In this document: one piece after another, positions 27,721-36,679 of the stretch
Numbering within the stretch: position 1 is the first letter of the stretch
Layout: every line of letters begins with the position of its first letter
Assembly: GCF_003865095.1 (NCBI RefSeq)
Contig: NZ_BHYK01000001.1
Coordinates: forward strand, 62,001-126,000
Direction: 5' to 3'
DNA length: 64,000 nt
Origin: Clostridium tagluense
GTDB lineage: Bacteria > Bacillota > Clostridia > Clostridiales > Clostridiaceae
Program-made: the position numbers and the translations under genes
Notes under the pieces: generated by a model
The model's input: the letters and a program-made list of their open reading frames with translations, nothing else
What the model was told of the DNA's origin: nothing
Database searches by the model: none

Positions 27721-29655
27721 ATGGCATATACTGTTGCACAAAAGATAATTAAGGCTCATTTAGTTAAGGGCGAGATGATAACGGGTCTTGAGATTGCAAT
27801 TAAAATAGATCAAACATTAACTCAAGATTCTACAGGTACAATGGCTTATCTTCAATTTGAAGCTATGGGAATCAATAAAGTACAAACTAAGAAATCTGTT
27901 GCTTATATAGACCATAACATTTTACAAACTGGCCCGGAAAATGCAGATGATCATTTGTATATACAGACTGTTGCCAAAAAACATGGCATATATTTTTCTA
28001 AACCGGGAAATGGTATTTGTCATCAAGTTCACTTAGAAAGATTCGGAGTTCCAGGTGGAACACTACTTGGGTCTGATAGCCATACGCCTACAGGCGGGGG
28101 CATAGGAATGATTGCTATAGGGGCAGGAGGACTAGATGTAGCCGTTGCTATGGGTGGTGGAGAATACTATATAACAATGCCTAAAATTGTAAAGGTAGAG
28201 TTACTAGGAAAACTTAGTCCTTGGGTTTCAGCTAAAGATATTATATTAGAATTGTTAAGACGATTAACAGTTAAGGGTGGAGTTAATAGAATATTTGAAT
28301 ATGCAGGGGAAGGAATTAAAACTCTAAGTGTACCAGAAAGAGCAACTATTACAAACATGGGTGCAGAGCTTGGAGCCACAACTTCAATCTTCCCTAGTGA
28401 TGAGATAACCTATGAATTTTTAAGTGCACAAAATAGAGAAACTGATTTTGTAGAGCTTAAGGCAGATGCGGGTGCAGTATATGATGAGACGATCCAAATA
28501 GATTTGTGCACAATCCAGCCTCTTGCTGCTTGTCCTCATAGTCCTGATAAGGTAGTTCTTGTATCATCATTAAAAGATATAAAGGTAGATCAGGTATTAA
28601 TAGGAAGTTGCACTAATTCATCCTATGTTGATATGATGAAAGTGTCCAAAATACTTAAAGGAAAAAATATACCTGAAGAAGTATCACTTTCTATTGCACC
28701 AGGTTCTAAACAGGTTTTAAGTATGCTTTCTAAAAATGGTGGACTTTCTGATATGATAGATGCTGGTGCAAGAATTTTAGAAAGTGCCTGTGGTCCATGT
28801 ATAGGAATGGGTCAAGCACCTTCAACAGATGCAGTATCACTAAGAACCTTTAATAGAAACTTTAAAGGTAGATCTGGAACGGTGTCAGCTAATGTTTATA
28901 TTGTGAGCCCAGAAGTGGCTGTTGCATCAGCACTTACAGGGTATATAACAGATCCAAGGGAGATTGGAATAGCTATTAAAGTGGATATGCCAGAAAAATT
29001 CACAATTAACGATAATTTAATAATAAGTCCAGCAGAAGATGGCACCGATATAGAAATAAAAAGAGGTCCTAATATAAAACCATTTCCTAAAGCAGAAAAA
29101 TTAAAAGAAAATGTGGGCGGGAAAGTTTTAACTAAATTACAGGATAACATTACAACGGATGATATAATGCCATCCAATGCTAAACTACTTCCCTTTAGGT
29201 CCAATATTCCGTACCTTGCAGAATTTTGTTTAACTCCCTGTGATGAGAATTTCCCAGCTGTGGCTAAAGAAAACGGCGGTGGAATTATAATTGCAGGAAC
29301 AAATTATGGTCAAGGCTCCAGCCGTGAACATGCAGCACTGGCACCTCTTTATTTAGGTATTAAGGCTGTTATAGCAAAATCTTTCGCAAGAATTCATAAG
29401 GCTAATCTAATTAATAATGCTATAATCCCCTTAGTATTTGAGAATACTCATGACTATGAAGATATAGATGTTATGGATGAATTAATTATTGAAGATGCTG
29501 CGGAGCAGATTAAAAGAGATGTTGTTATTGTACGTAATATAACAAAAGGAGTTAAGTATAAAACTCTACCAGAAGTAACGCAAAGGGAAAAAGAAATGCT
29601 TATCTATGGTGGCTTAATAAATCTTATGAAAAATAAGAAAAAGGATGGAGAGTAG
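27721..29655 (+). CDS. Aconitate hydratase
   Basis: A 644-aa [4Fe-4S] enzyme that isomerises citrate to isocitrate. The cluster Cys residues are in GSCTNSS and SACGPCIGMG. Other signatures are GSDSHTPTGGG, NRNFKGRSG and the swivel-domain NYGQGSSREHAALAP. The length matches the shorter aconitase form of clostridia and other anaerobes (about 640 aa) rather than the 890-aa AcnA. It sits 53 nt after the Re-citrate synthase gene with GGAGGG ahead of its ATG, and its end abuts the isocitrate dehydrogenase gene, so the three are one operon. Confidence 0.94.
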   Translation: MAYTVAQKIIKAHLVKGEMITGLEIAIKIDQTLTQDSTGTMAYLQFEAMGINKVQTKKSVAYIDHNILQTGPENADDHLYIQTVAKKHGIYFSKPGNGICHQVHLERFGVPGGTLLGSDSHTPTGGGIGMIAIGAGGLDVAVAMGGGEYYITMPKIVKVELLGKLSPWVSAKDIILELLRRLTVKGGVNRIFEYAGEGIKTLSVPERATITNMGAELGATTSIFPSDEITYEFLSAQNRETDFVELKADAGAVYDETIQIDLCTIQPLAACPHSPDKVVLVSSLKDIKVDQVLIGSCTNSSYVDMMKVSKILKGKNIPEEVSLSIAPGSKQVLSMLSKNGGLSDMIDAGARILESACGPCIGMGQAPSTDAVSLRTFNRNFKGRSGTVSANVYIVSPEVAVASALTGYITDPREIGIAIKVDMPEKFTINDNLIISPAEDGTDIEIKRGPNIKPFPKAEKLKENVGGKVLTKLQDNITTDDIMPSNAKLLPFRSNIPYLAEFCLTPCDENFPAVAKENGGGIIIAGTNYGQGSSREHAALAPLYLGIKAVIAKSFARIHKANLINNAIIPLVFENTHDYEDIDVMDELIIEDAAEQIKRDVVIVRNITKGVKYKTLPEVTQREKEMLIYGGLINLMKNKKKDGE

Positions 29656-29659
29656 ACGT

Positions 29660-30664
29660 ATGGAGTATAATATTACACTTATACCTGGTGATGGAATTGG
29701 CCCAGAAGTAACCTCGGCTGCGGTTAAAGTAATAGAAAATAGTGGAGTTCGCATCAATTGGGAAATAGTACGCATGGGTGCTGCGGTCATAGAGGAATTT
29801 AACACTCCTATACCTGCTTACGTTTTAGAAAGTATTAAAAAAAATAAAGTTGCACTTAAAGGACCTGTAACAACACCAGTTGGTATGGGGTTTAAAAGTG
29901 TTAATGTTACATTAAGACAGGAATTAAATCTTTATGCGAACATAAGACCTATAAAGACATTTGAAGGGGTTACCTCAAGGTATGAAGATGTAGATTTAAT
30001 AATAGTAAGAGAAAATAGTGAAGATTTATATGCAGGAATAGAGCATATGATTACAGAGGATATTGCAGAGAGCATAAAGATAATAAGCAAGAAAGCTAGT
30101 GATAGAATAGTAGAATATGCTTTTAAATTGGCAAAAGAGCAAAATAGAAGTGAAGTAATAGCTGTTCATAAAGCAAATATTATGAAACTTTCCGATGGAT
30201 TATTCTTAAAATGCGCAAGAAATATAGCAGAAAAGCACAAAGAAATAGCCTTTGGAGATGTTATAGTAGATGCTATGAGCATGAAGCTCGTAATGAATCC
30301 AGAAAAATACGATGTACTTGTAATGCCTAATTTATACGGAGATATTCTATCAGATATGGCAGCAGGTCTAATTGGAGGACTTGGACTAGTTCCAGGTGCA
30401 AATATTGGAGAAGAAGGGGCAGTTTTTGAGCCAGCTCATGGATCTGCACCAGATATAGCAGGTTTAAATATAGCTAATCCTACTGCCTGCATTTTATCTG
30501 GAGTTATGATGCTAAGATATATTGGAGAAGCAGAAGCGGCAGATAAAATAGAGAAAGCTGTAGAAGCTGTTTTAAAAGAGGGAAAATATTTAACCTGTGA
30601 TTTAGGTGGTACTACTGGAACCCAGGAGTTTGCGGAAGTTGTTATTGAAAAAATGGCAAAATAA
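29660..30664 (+). CDS. NAD-type isocitrate dehydrogenase
   Basis: A member of the beta-decarboxylating dehydrogenase family; in this operon it should convert isocitrate to 2-oxoglutarate and CO2. Motifs are LIPGDGIGPEV, VRENSEDLYAG, KANIMKLSDGLF (catalytic Lys), MPNLYGDILSDM and EPAHGSAPDIAG. The sequence alone could also be isopropylmalate dehydrogenase-like, but SxNxR-type substrate residues (ENSEDLYAGIEH) and the citrate-synthase/aconitase context favour isocitrate. I chose ATG 29660 since GGAGAG lies 7 nt ahead; an ATG at 29645 inside the aconitase end is less likely. Only 4 nt separate it from the aconitase stop. Confidence 0.88.
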   Translation: MEYNITLIPGDGIGPEVTSAAVKVIENSGVRINWEIVRMGAAVIEEFNTPIPAYVLESIKKNKVALKGPVTTPVGMGFKSVNVTLRQELNLYANIRPIKTFEGVTSRYEDVDLIIVRENSEDLYAGIEHMITEDIAESIKIISKKASDRIVEYAFKLAKEQNRSEVIAVHKANIMKLSDGLFLKCARNIAEKHKEIAFGDVIVDAMSMKLVMNPEKYDVLVMPNLYGDILSDMAAGLIGGLGLVPGANIGEEGAVFEPAHGSAPDIAGLNIANPTACILSGVMMLRYIGEAEAADKIEKAVEAVLKEGKYLTCDLGGTTGTQEFAEVVIEKMAK

Positions 30665-30687
30665 ATATATATTAACTCAATAGTTAT

Positions 30688-30726
30688 AAAAAAAGGTATG
30701 ATAATAGATTTTATCATACCTTTTTG
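30688..30726 (+). terminator. Terminator of the citrate-to-2-oxoglutarate operon
   Basis: AAAGGTATGATAA pairs with TTATCATACCTTT around TAGAT, with a T-tract. Confidence 0.9.
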
Positions 30727-30884
30727 GGTGCTATTTTAAAGAAGATTTTAGATCTTTCAGTCTCCCTTATTTATATAATGCTTTGAGTGTAAACTTTTTT
30801 TATTTATATCTAAGTTTAAAGGGATATATATTTGTTATAATGAAAGTAATATATTGGAGTAAGTGAAAGGATAAATAATTTAAA

Positions 30885-31565
30885 ATGAGAATAAATAAAC
30901 TTCTTAGCAATCATGGTATTTGTTCCAGGACAGATGCTAATAGACTTATCGCGGAAAATAGAATAATAGTAAATGGGAAGCTTGCAACGCCAGGTCAGTG
31001 GGTGGAAGAAGAGGACATTATTATTATTGATAATGAGCCTATTCCAGTGAAAGATAAAATATATATTGCACTAAATAAACCAGTGGGAATTACCTGTACT
31101 GCAGAAAAGGCAGTGCAAAGCAATATAATTGATTTTATCAATTATCCAGAATATATATTCCCGGTTGGTAGACTGGACAAAGCATCTCAGGGGTTAATAT
31201 TAATGACCAATGATGGAGACCTAGCAAATAAAATCTTAGAATCGGAAAATGAACATGAGAAAGAATATATAGTAAGGGTGAATAAGCCTTTTGATGACCT
31301 TTTTATTAAAGGAATGTCTGAAGGCGTGGAAATTTGTAGTGTTATCACAAGACCTTGCAAGATTAGCAGAGTAAGCAGTGATACTTTTAGAATTATTTTA
31401 ACTCAGGGACTAAATAAACAAATTCGTAGAATGAGTAGTGCTTTTGGATACAAAGTTGTGAGATTAGAAAGAATTCGAATTATGGATATAAAGATTGAAG
31501 GAATAGATAATGGCAATTGGCGTTACCTAACAGATAAAGAGGTAATAGAATTAAAAAATGGATAA
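30885..31565 (+). CDS. RluF-like 23S rRNA pseudouridine synthase
   Basis: A 226-aa RsuA/RluB/RluE/RluF-family enzyme. The N-terminal S4 RNA-binding domain is MRINKLLSNHGICSRTDANR. The catalytic motif is VGRLDKASQGLILMTNDGD, with the active-site Asp in GRLDK. LNKQIRRMSSAFGYKVVRL is the C-terminal family motif. The RluF subgroup acts on U2604 (E. coli numbering) of 23S rRNA; that assignment is by resemblance. The ribosome site is weak (GAAAGG about 14 nt upstream). It is monocistronic or weakly linked to the rubrerythrin that follows. Confidence 0.85.
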   Translation: MRINKLLSNHGICSRTDANRLIAENRIIVNGKLATPGQWVEEEDIIIIDNEPIPVKDKIYIALNKPVGITCTAEKAVQSNIIDFINYPEYIFPVGRLDKASQGLILMTNDGDLANKILESENEHEKEYIVRVNKPFDDLFIKGMSEGVEICSVITRPCKISRVSSDTFRIILTQGLNKQIRRMSSAFGYKVVRLERIRIMDIKIEGIDNGNWRYLTDKEVIELKNG

Positions 31566-31678
31566 AAGTAATAAGTTATTTTTGCTTTTGTTAAATGAAA
31601 TTTTTATAATCCTTGACTAAAATATATATAAAAGAAAGATACTATATTGAATAATTATATCGTTTAGGAGGATTATAG

Positions 31679-32224
31679 ATGAAAAGATTTGTTTGTACTA
31701 TATGTGGATATATCCATGAAGGGGATGCGCCACCAACCCTATGCCCAATTTGTAAGGCTGATTCTAGTAAATTTAATGAGGTAAAAGATGACTTAACCTG
31801 GGCAGATGAGCATAGAATTGGTGTGGCAACAGATGTTGATAGTGAGATCATAAGTGATCTAAGAGCCAATTTCATAGCTGAATGCACAGAAGTAGGTATG
31901 TATCTTGCTATGTCAAGGCAGGCGGATAGAGAAGGATTTCCAGAGGTTGCAGAGGCTTATAAAAGGATTGCTTATGAAGAAGCAGAGCATGCAGCTAAGT
32001 TTGCAGAGATGTTAGGGGAAGTTGTAAAACCCAGTACTAAAGAAAATTTAAAGGCGCGAGTTGAGGCCGAGTATGGTGCCTGTGCTGGAAAGAAAAAACT
32101 TGCAGCTCTTGCAAAAGAAAAAAATCTTGATGCTATTCATGATACAGTACATGAAATGTGCAAAGATGAAGCAAGGCATGGAAGAGCTTTTAAAGGGCTG
32201 TTGGAAAGATATTTCGATAAATAA
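31679..32224 (+). CDS. Reverse rubrerythrin
   Basis: A 181-aa non-heme diiron peroxidase that reduces hydrogen peroxide (and oxygen) in anaerobes. Unlike classic rubrerythrin, the rubredoxin-like domain is N-terminal: [23 protein letters not shown] gives the four Fe-binding Cys. The ferritin-like diiron domain follows ([40 protein letters not shown]). This order defines reverse rubrerythrin, known from C. acetobutylicum as an abundant stress protein. SD AGGAGG lies ahead of the ATG, and a TTGACT element near 31612 may be its -35. Likely induced by oxygen or peroxide, but I see no clear PerR box. Confidence 0.93.
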   Translation: MKRFVCTICGYIHEGDAPPTLCPICKADSSKFNEVKDDLTWADEHRIGVATDVDSEIISDLRANFIAECTEVGMYLAMSRQADREGFPEVAEAYKRIAYEEAEHAAKFAEMLGEVVKPSTKENLKARVEAEYGACAGKKKLAALAKEKNLDAIHDTVHEMCKDEARHGRAFKGLLERYFDK

Positions 32225-32226
32225 AG

Positions 32227-32288
32227 ATAAAGGATTCCTTTGCGGAGCTACAGTTGTAGCCATACTAAGGAACCCTTTATTTTTTTGT
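32227..32288 (+). terminator. Terminator after reverse rubrerythrin
   Basis: AAAGGATTCCTT pairs with AAGGAACCCTTT (one mismatch) across an internal loop and is followed by a run of Ts. Confidence 0.8.
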
Positions 32289-32301
32289 AAAAATTATTGT
32301 C

Positions 32302-32622
32302 TTATTCCCTTTTAAAAGTTGAACAATTAGTTTCTAAATATAGATTTACATTATTTCCACTGACATCTATAGACTTAGCATTGCAGAGATCATTAGAGTT
32401 ATAGGTGCAGGTACCTACATTACAGGTAATTGCGCTACACTGGTTACCATTTTCATTAATATTATTTGTAAGATCGCTATAGATTTTTGAATCTAAAAAA
32501 GAAGCACAGCTAGTGTCGCAATCTTTTTTAGCACTTTTTCCACCAACATTAATTATGTTAGCAAAACAGGTATTTTCATCATTATGAGAGCAATTTGAAA
32601 CGCTACAATTAATTCTTGCCAT
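32302..32622 (-). CDS. DUF1540 protein with two Cys-rich repeats
   Basis: The 106-aa protein consists of two copies of the small Cys-rich DUF1540 unit: INCSVSNCSHNDENTC...CDTSC and QCSAITCNVGTCTYNSNDLC...ETNC. The Cys spacing suggests metal or disulfide binding; the function of the family is unknown, though it is frequent in sporulating anaerobes. No signal peptide. AAGGAGGAG lies 7 nt ahead of the ATG. It converges with the rubrerythrin gene. Confidence 0.88.
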   Translation of the reverse strand: MARINCSVSNCSHNDENTCFANIINVGGKSAKKDCDTSCASFLDSKIYSDLTNNINENGNQCSAITCNVGTCTYNSNDLCNAKSIDVSGNNVNLYLETNCSTFKRE

Positions 32623-32876
32623 TACATCTCCTCCTTAGGCATCCTGAAAAAATAACAAGTTAGGTTGCTAGTCTTTTTTTTCAGATTCCACAATATATCT
32701 ACTAAGAAGTTTAACCAAAAATAAAAGAAAATATTTATATTAAAGATTTTATTATTACTTAAAAAAATAGAGTTGTAGTTAATGGTATTTATACTGTCTC
32801 TAAATAATAAACATTCCCTTATGGTAATTTTTTTGATAAACTAGGAAGTGTAAAATATAGGAGGGACTAGAAAAAT

Positions 32877-33737
32877 ATGCAGAAAAAATTAAATATTAAT
32901 AAAACTATAATTACAGTAATTGTTTTAAATATAATTCAAATTATGACCATTTTAGGTGTGGTATTATACAATTATTTCAATGAAAATCTTATGAACTTTC
33001 AAGAAAAGTTTAATAACGGCGAATTGATTATATATGTATTAATAATTCTCGGGGTTATTAACAGTTTTTTTGTTATTAAAGATATTAGTTCTTTAAATGA
33101 ACATAACATTGAGTACAGTATGTTAAAGGATACTTTGGGACAGTTAGAAAACTTAAATAAAACCCTTAGAGGTCAAAGGCATGATTTTATGAATCATTTA
33201 CAGGTAGTATATAGTTTGATGGAAATGGAAGAATACGCTGAAGCCACAGGATATATTGAAAAGGTATTTACAGATATTCAAAGGATAAACAAGGTATTAA
33301 AAACCTCAAAGCCTGCAGTAAATGCACTGCTTCAAGCAAAAATAGACTATGGAGAAAAAAGAGGAATTAAAACAGAAATTTTAGTAACCTCTTCACTAGA
33401 AGATTTATTGGTGCCAGCCTGGGAATTTTGTAGAGTTCTTGGTAATATTATTGATAATGCTATTTATGCACTTCAAGAGAAAGGTGAAAATAAAATTATT
33501 AAAATCGAGCTATTTGAAGATTTAAAGACCTACAGATTTAGGATTAAAAACAATGGTCCTAAGATTTGCCAGGAATGGATTAATAGAATTTTTGACGCTG
33601 GAGTTACTACAAAGGGAGAAAAAGGAGAGGGAATGGGATTATCTATTGTAAAAGATATTCTCATAAAATATGAGGGTGATATTGAAATATTTAGTGATAA
33701 TGAGGTTACTATTTTTGAAGGGTGGGTTCCAAGATAA
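32877..33737 (+). CDS. Membrane sensor histidine kinase (Spo0B/LytS-like dimerisation)
   Basis: The 286-aa protein has two transmembrane helices at about 10-32 and 48-66 and almost no external sensor. A cytoplasmic H-box follows, RGQRHDFMNHLQVVY (phospho-acceptor His in RHDF), then an ATPase domain with N-box NIIDNAIYAL and G-box GEGMGLSIVKDI. This H-box type pairs with LytTR regulators. The matching regulator lies at 35705 in the same direction, after nfeD, floA and a small gene, so the five likely form one unit. An intramembrane-sensing mode (envelope or lipid state) is inferred from the tiny external part. GGAGGG lies 11 nt before ATG. Confidence 0.88.
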   Translation: MQKKLNINKTIITVIVLNIIQIMTILGVVLYNYFNENLMNFQEKFNNGELIIYVLIILGVINSFFVIKDISSLNEHNIEYSMLKDTLGQLENLNKTLRGQRHDFMNHLQVVYSLMEMEEYAEATGYIEKVFTDIQRINKVLKTSKPAVNALLQAKIDYGEKRGIKTEILVTSSLEDLLVPAWEFCRVLGNIIDNAIYALQEKGENKIIKIELFEDLKTYRFRIKNNGPKICQEWINRIFDAGVTTKGEKGEGMGLSIVKDILIKYEGDIEIFSDNEVTIFEGWVPR

Positions 33738-33871
33738 AAAGTATAACACTGTAAATATGACATTTTAGACAAACGTATGTATTCTTTAGCAATTATCTAT
33801 TCTTTTTAAAACATAGAAAATGTATAGTAGTGTCATAAGGAAAATATATAAATTTTTAAGGGGGTGGTTAT

Positions 33872-34390
33872 ATGGAATTAACAAGTTTTTTATCCAATAT
33901 AAGTGCTGTTGCTATTATGTGTTTTGCATTTGGGTTTATATTTGTGATTATAGAGATGTTTCACCCAGGGTTTGGGATACCGGGAGTTTTAGGGGCAATA
34001 CTTCTTATTGCAGGGGTAGTATTTACTGCAAATAGTGTTATCGAGGTATTGGTACTTCTGGGCATTATAATTGCAATACTGGGGGTAATGCTTAATTTCG
34101 TTTTGAAATCTGTAACAAAGGGACGTCTTTCAAAAACTCTTATATTGCATGAAACACAAAACAAGGAAGATGGATACATCGGAGCAGAGGATTTGGAATA
34201 CTTTGTAGGCCAAGAAGGAGTTACATTAACAGTTTTAAGGCCATCAGGTATTGCAGAGGTAAATGGAATAAAAATGGATGTAGTTTCAGAAGGGGCATTT
34301 ATTACTGAGAACACAAAGGTGAAAATTATAAAAGTAGAAGGCCGAAGGATTGTTGTAAGAGTAATTACTGAAAGTAAAAGTACTCATTAA
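33872..34390 (+). CDS. NfeD-family membrane protein
   Basis: A 172-aa protein with N-terminal membrane helices (about 10-35, 38-55 and 58-80) and a C-terminal OB-fold (residues about 110-165, ...GQEGVTLTVLRPSGIAEV to VKIIKVEGRRIVVRV). GFGIPGVLG is the NfeD membrane signature. It lacks the ClpP-like protease part, so it is the short NfeD type. NfeD proteins partner with flotillins in membrane microdomains, and floA follows directly. SD AAGGGGGTGG precedes ATG 33872. Confidence 0.92.
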   Translation: MELTSFLSNISAVAIMCFAFGFIFVIIEMFHPGFGIPGVLGAILLIAGVVFTANSVIEVLVLLGIIIAILGVMLNFVLKSVTKGRLSKTLILHETQNKEDGYIGAEDLEYFVGQEGVTLTVLRPSGIAEVNGIKMDVVSEGAFITENTKVKIIKVEGRRIVVRVITESKSTH

Positions 34391-34445
34391 AAGTAAATAA
34401 TGATATATTAATTAGTATTGTTTAAAAATAGAAGGGGGTAACATT

Positions 34446-35438
34446 ATGGATAGTAATATTGCTATAGTTATTATTATAGGAGTTATAGCGTGTTTTGTAG
34501 CTTTGTTTTTAAGTTTTGTTCCAGTAGGATTATGGATTTCAGCTCTAGCTGCAAATGTAAAGGTTAGTTTTTCAACTTTGATAGGTATGAGACTCAGAAG
34601 GGTTTCACCTAAGAAGATTGTGCTACCATTAATAAAAGCAACAAAGGGTGGAGTCGAAGTAAGCGTAAATCAATTAGAAGCTCACTATTTAGCTGGAGGT
34701 AATGTGGAAGCAGTAGTAAATGCACTTATTGCATCTCATAGAGCCAGTTTGGATTTGTCTTTTGAAAGAGCAGCAGCTATTGATCTTGCAGGTAGAGATG
34801 TACTTGAAGCAGTAAAAATGAGTGTAACACCAAGAGTTATTGAAACACCAAATGTTTCTGGAGTTGCAAAGGATGGAATTGAACTTTTAGCAAAGGCAAG
34901 AGTGACAGTAAGAGCTAATTTAAATAGATTAATAGGTGGAGCGGGAGAGGCAACAGTGCTTGCTAGGGTTGCGGAAGGCATAGTAGCTACAGTTGGTACT
35001 GCAAATTCTCACAAGGAGGTTTTAGAAAATCCAGATGCCATATCTAAAACAGTTCTTGCCAAAGGGCTAGATGCAGGTACTGCTTATGAAATATTATCTA
35101 TTGATATTGCAGATATAGATGTTGGAAGAAATATCGGTGCCCAACTTCAGACACTTCAAGCTGAGGCTGATAAAAATATTGCTCAAGCAAAAGCGGAAGA
35201 AAGAAGAGCTATGGCAGTAGCAAAAGAGCAAGAAATGAGAGCGGCAGTAGTAGAAGCCGAGGCGGAAATCCCAAGAGCTTTAGCGGAAGCATTAAGATCA
35301 GGAAAACTGGGAGTTTTAGATTATTATGATATGCAAAATGTGATATCAGATACAAATATGAGAGAATCTATTTCAAAGGGTAGTAAAAATAAAAAGCAAG
35401 AAAATATGAATACTGCACCTAAGAATATCGAGGAGTAG
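34446..35438 (+). CDS. floA: Flotillin-like protein FloA
   Basis: A 330-aa SPFH/flotillin-like scaffold for functional membrane microdomains. An N-terminal membrane segment ([23 protein letters not shown]) is followed by the RMRLRRVSP and [24 protein letters not shown] core, and then a Glu/Ala-rich coiled coil ([19 protein letters not shown]). Length and order match FloA (YqfA). It lies between nfeD and a small unknown gene, within a histidine kinase-response regulator unit. GAAGGGGGT precedes the ATG. Confidence 0.95.
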   Translation: MDSNIAIVIIIGVIACFVALFLSFVPVGLWISALAANVKVSFSTLIGMRLRRVSPKKIVLPLIKATKGGVEVSVNQLEAHYLAGGNVEAVVNALIASHRASLDLSFERAAAIDLAGRDVLEAVKMSVTPRVIETPNVSGVAKDGIELLAKARVTVRANLNRLIGGAGEATVLARVAEGIVATVGTANSHKEVLENPDAISKTVLAKGLDAGTAYEILSIDIADIDVGRNIGAQLQTLQAEADKNIAQAKAEERRAMAVAKEQEMRAAVVEAEAEIPRALAEALRSGKLGVLDYYDMQNVISDTNMRESISKGSKNKKQENMNTAPKNIEE

Positions 35439-35443
35439 AAGCT

Positions 35444-35698
35444 ATGTTTAAATCTATAAACAATGGAGAACCAATAGAAATGGACGCAGAAGAGACTAGA
35501 GAATCACTATCAATGGAATATGAGAATTATACTAACCTAACTACGACTAAAAATGAAAGTCCAGAAGTAGCCCAGGTGGAAGTAGAAAAAGAAGAAATAT
35601 CATATTTAGATTTAGATTTCAAAGAAGAAAACATTGTGAAAGCAATGGTGTATTCTGAAATATTTGGTAAACCAAAGTCGAAGAGAAGGAAACGGTGA
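35444..35698 (+). CDS. Hypothetical acidic protein in flotillin operon
   Basis: An 84-aa protein, strongly acidic with a very basic tail (KPKSKRRKR). No membrane segment or signal peptide. The ATG lies 5 nt after the floA stop with GAGGAG inside the floA end, and its own end is 6 nt before the response regulator, so it is tightly coupled to both. No family recognised. The position suggests a soluble link between FloA and the regulator, but that is inference. Confidence 0.75.
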   Translation: MFKSINNGEPIEMDAEETRESLSMEYENYTNLTTTKNESPEVAQVEVEKEEISYLDLDFKEENIVKAMVYSEIFGKPKSKRRKR

Positions 35699-35704
35699 TT
35701 ACTG

Positions 35705-36448
35705 TTGGAATTTAAAGTGTTAATAGGAGACGATGAAGAGGGAATGAGAATGGTCCTTAGAAAGGCCATTGAAAAGGTAGAAGGATTTAAATTGATAGGT
35801 GAGGCAGCTGATGGTGAGGCTGTCCTCACCTTTGTTGAAGAATCAAAACCACAAGTTGTATTTCTAGATGTGGAAATGCCAAAACTTAACGGAATAGAAT
35901 GCGCAAAACGAATAATAGATGTAAACCCTAAAACCATAATAGTTTTCGCTACTGCACATGCTACCTATATGACAGACGCTTTTCAACTTTATGCTTTTGA
36001 TTACCTTGTAAAACCTTTTAAATTAGATAGGGTTTACCAAACTTTAAACCGTATTAAAACACTAAATGGTGAGGAAGATAAGGCGGTAATGCACAAAATA
36101 ATCCGACATGAAAATGGTCTAAATAAAATACTAATTAAAAATAAAGAAGGTATAAGTTTTGTAGATACAAAAGATATTGTTATTATTCAGAGAGAGGATA
36201 GAAATACGGTTATTTATACTGTAGATAATAGTTATATCACTTCTGAGGCATTAAGTGAATTAGAAGAAAGACTAGATAAAAATCAATTTTTTCGAAGTCA
36301 TAAATCTTATATTATAAATCTTTCTATGATTTATAAAATTTATCCTTATGGTAGATGGACTTATGTGATAAAACTAAAAAATACTGATAAAGATGCTCTT
36401 CTTACCCACTTGCGGTACGAGGTTCTAAAAGACATATTTAGCTTATAG
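35705..36448 (+). CDS. LytTR-family response regulator
   Basis: A 247-aa two-component regulator with an N-terminal receiver (IGDDE acidic pair; phospho-acceptor D55 in VVFLDVEMP; Lys in YLVKPF) and a C-terminal LytTR DNA-binding domain (about 145-245, FFRSHKSYIINLSMIYKI). The start is TTG at 35705 with GGTGAT 6 nt ahead, which matches the tail of the SD consensus. Its kinase is probably the product at 32877. Likely targets are envelope or microdomain genes, perhaps its own operon. Confidence 0.92.
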   Translation: MEFKVLIGDDEEGMRMVLRKAIEKVEGFKLIGEAADGEAVLTFVEESKPQVVFLDVEMPKLNGIECAKRIIDVNPKTIIVFATAHATYMTDAFQLYAFDYLVKPFKLDRVYQTLNRIKTLNGEEDKAVMHKIIRHENGLNKILIKNKEGISFVDTKDIVIIQREDRNTVIYTVDNSYITSEALSELEERLDKNQFFRSHKSYIINLSMIYKIYPYGRWTYVIKLKNTDKDALLTHLRYEVLKDIFSL

Positions 36449-36451
36449 TGA

Positions 36452-36490
36452 AAAAGCAGCATAGGAAAATACTCCTATGTTGCTTTTATA
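36452..36490 (+). terminator. Terminator of the kinase-nfeD-floA-regulator unit
   Basis: AAAGCAGCATAGGA pairs with TCCTATGTTGCTTT around a short A-rich loop. Confidence 0.85.
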
Positions 36491-36679
36491 TTATAAAAGA
36501 ATATTTTTTTCGTAATTTTAAAATAAGTTAGCAACTTTATATATTTGCAATACGTACTATAGTATATAGAAAAACATATTATGGTATTAATAGTGGCGAT
36601 TTGATAAAATATATTGGATAATTAGTAATTTATACGAATTTCGCACCGGGGGTGTGACTTTGTAAAAGGTGGTTGTTCT

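Noticed and set aside
31590-31640. PerR box ahead of reverse rubrerythrin
   Set aside because: TTATAATCCTTGACTAAAA matches only half of the PerR palindrome.
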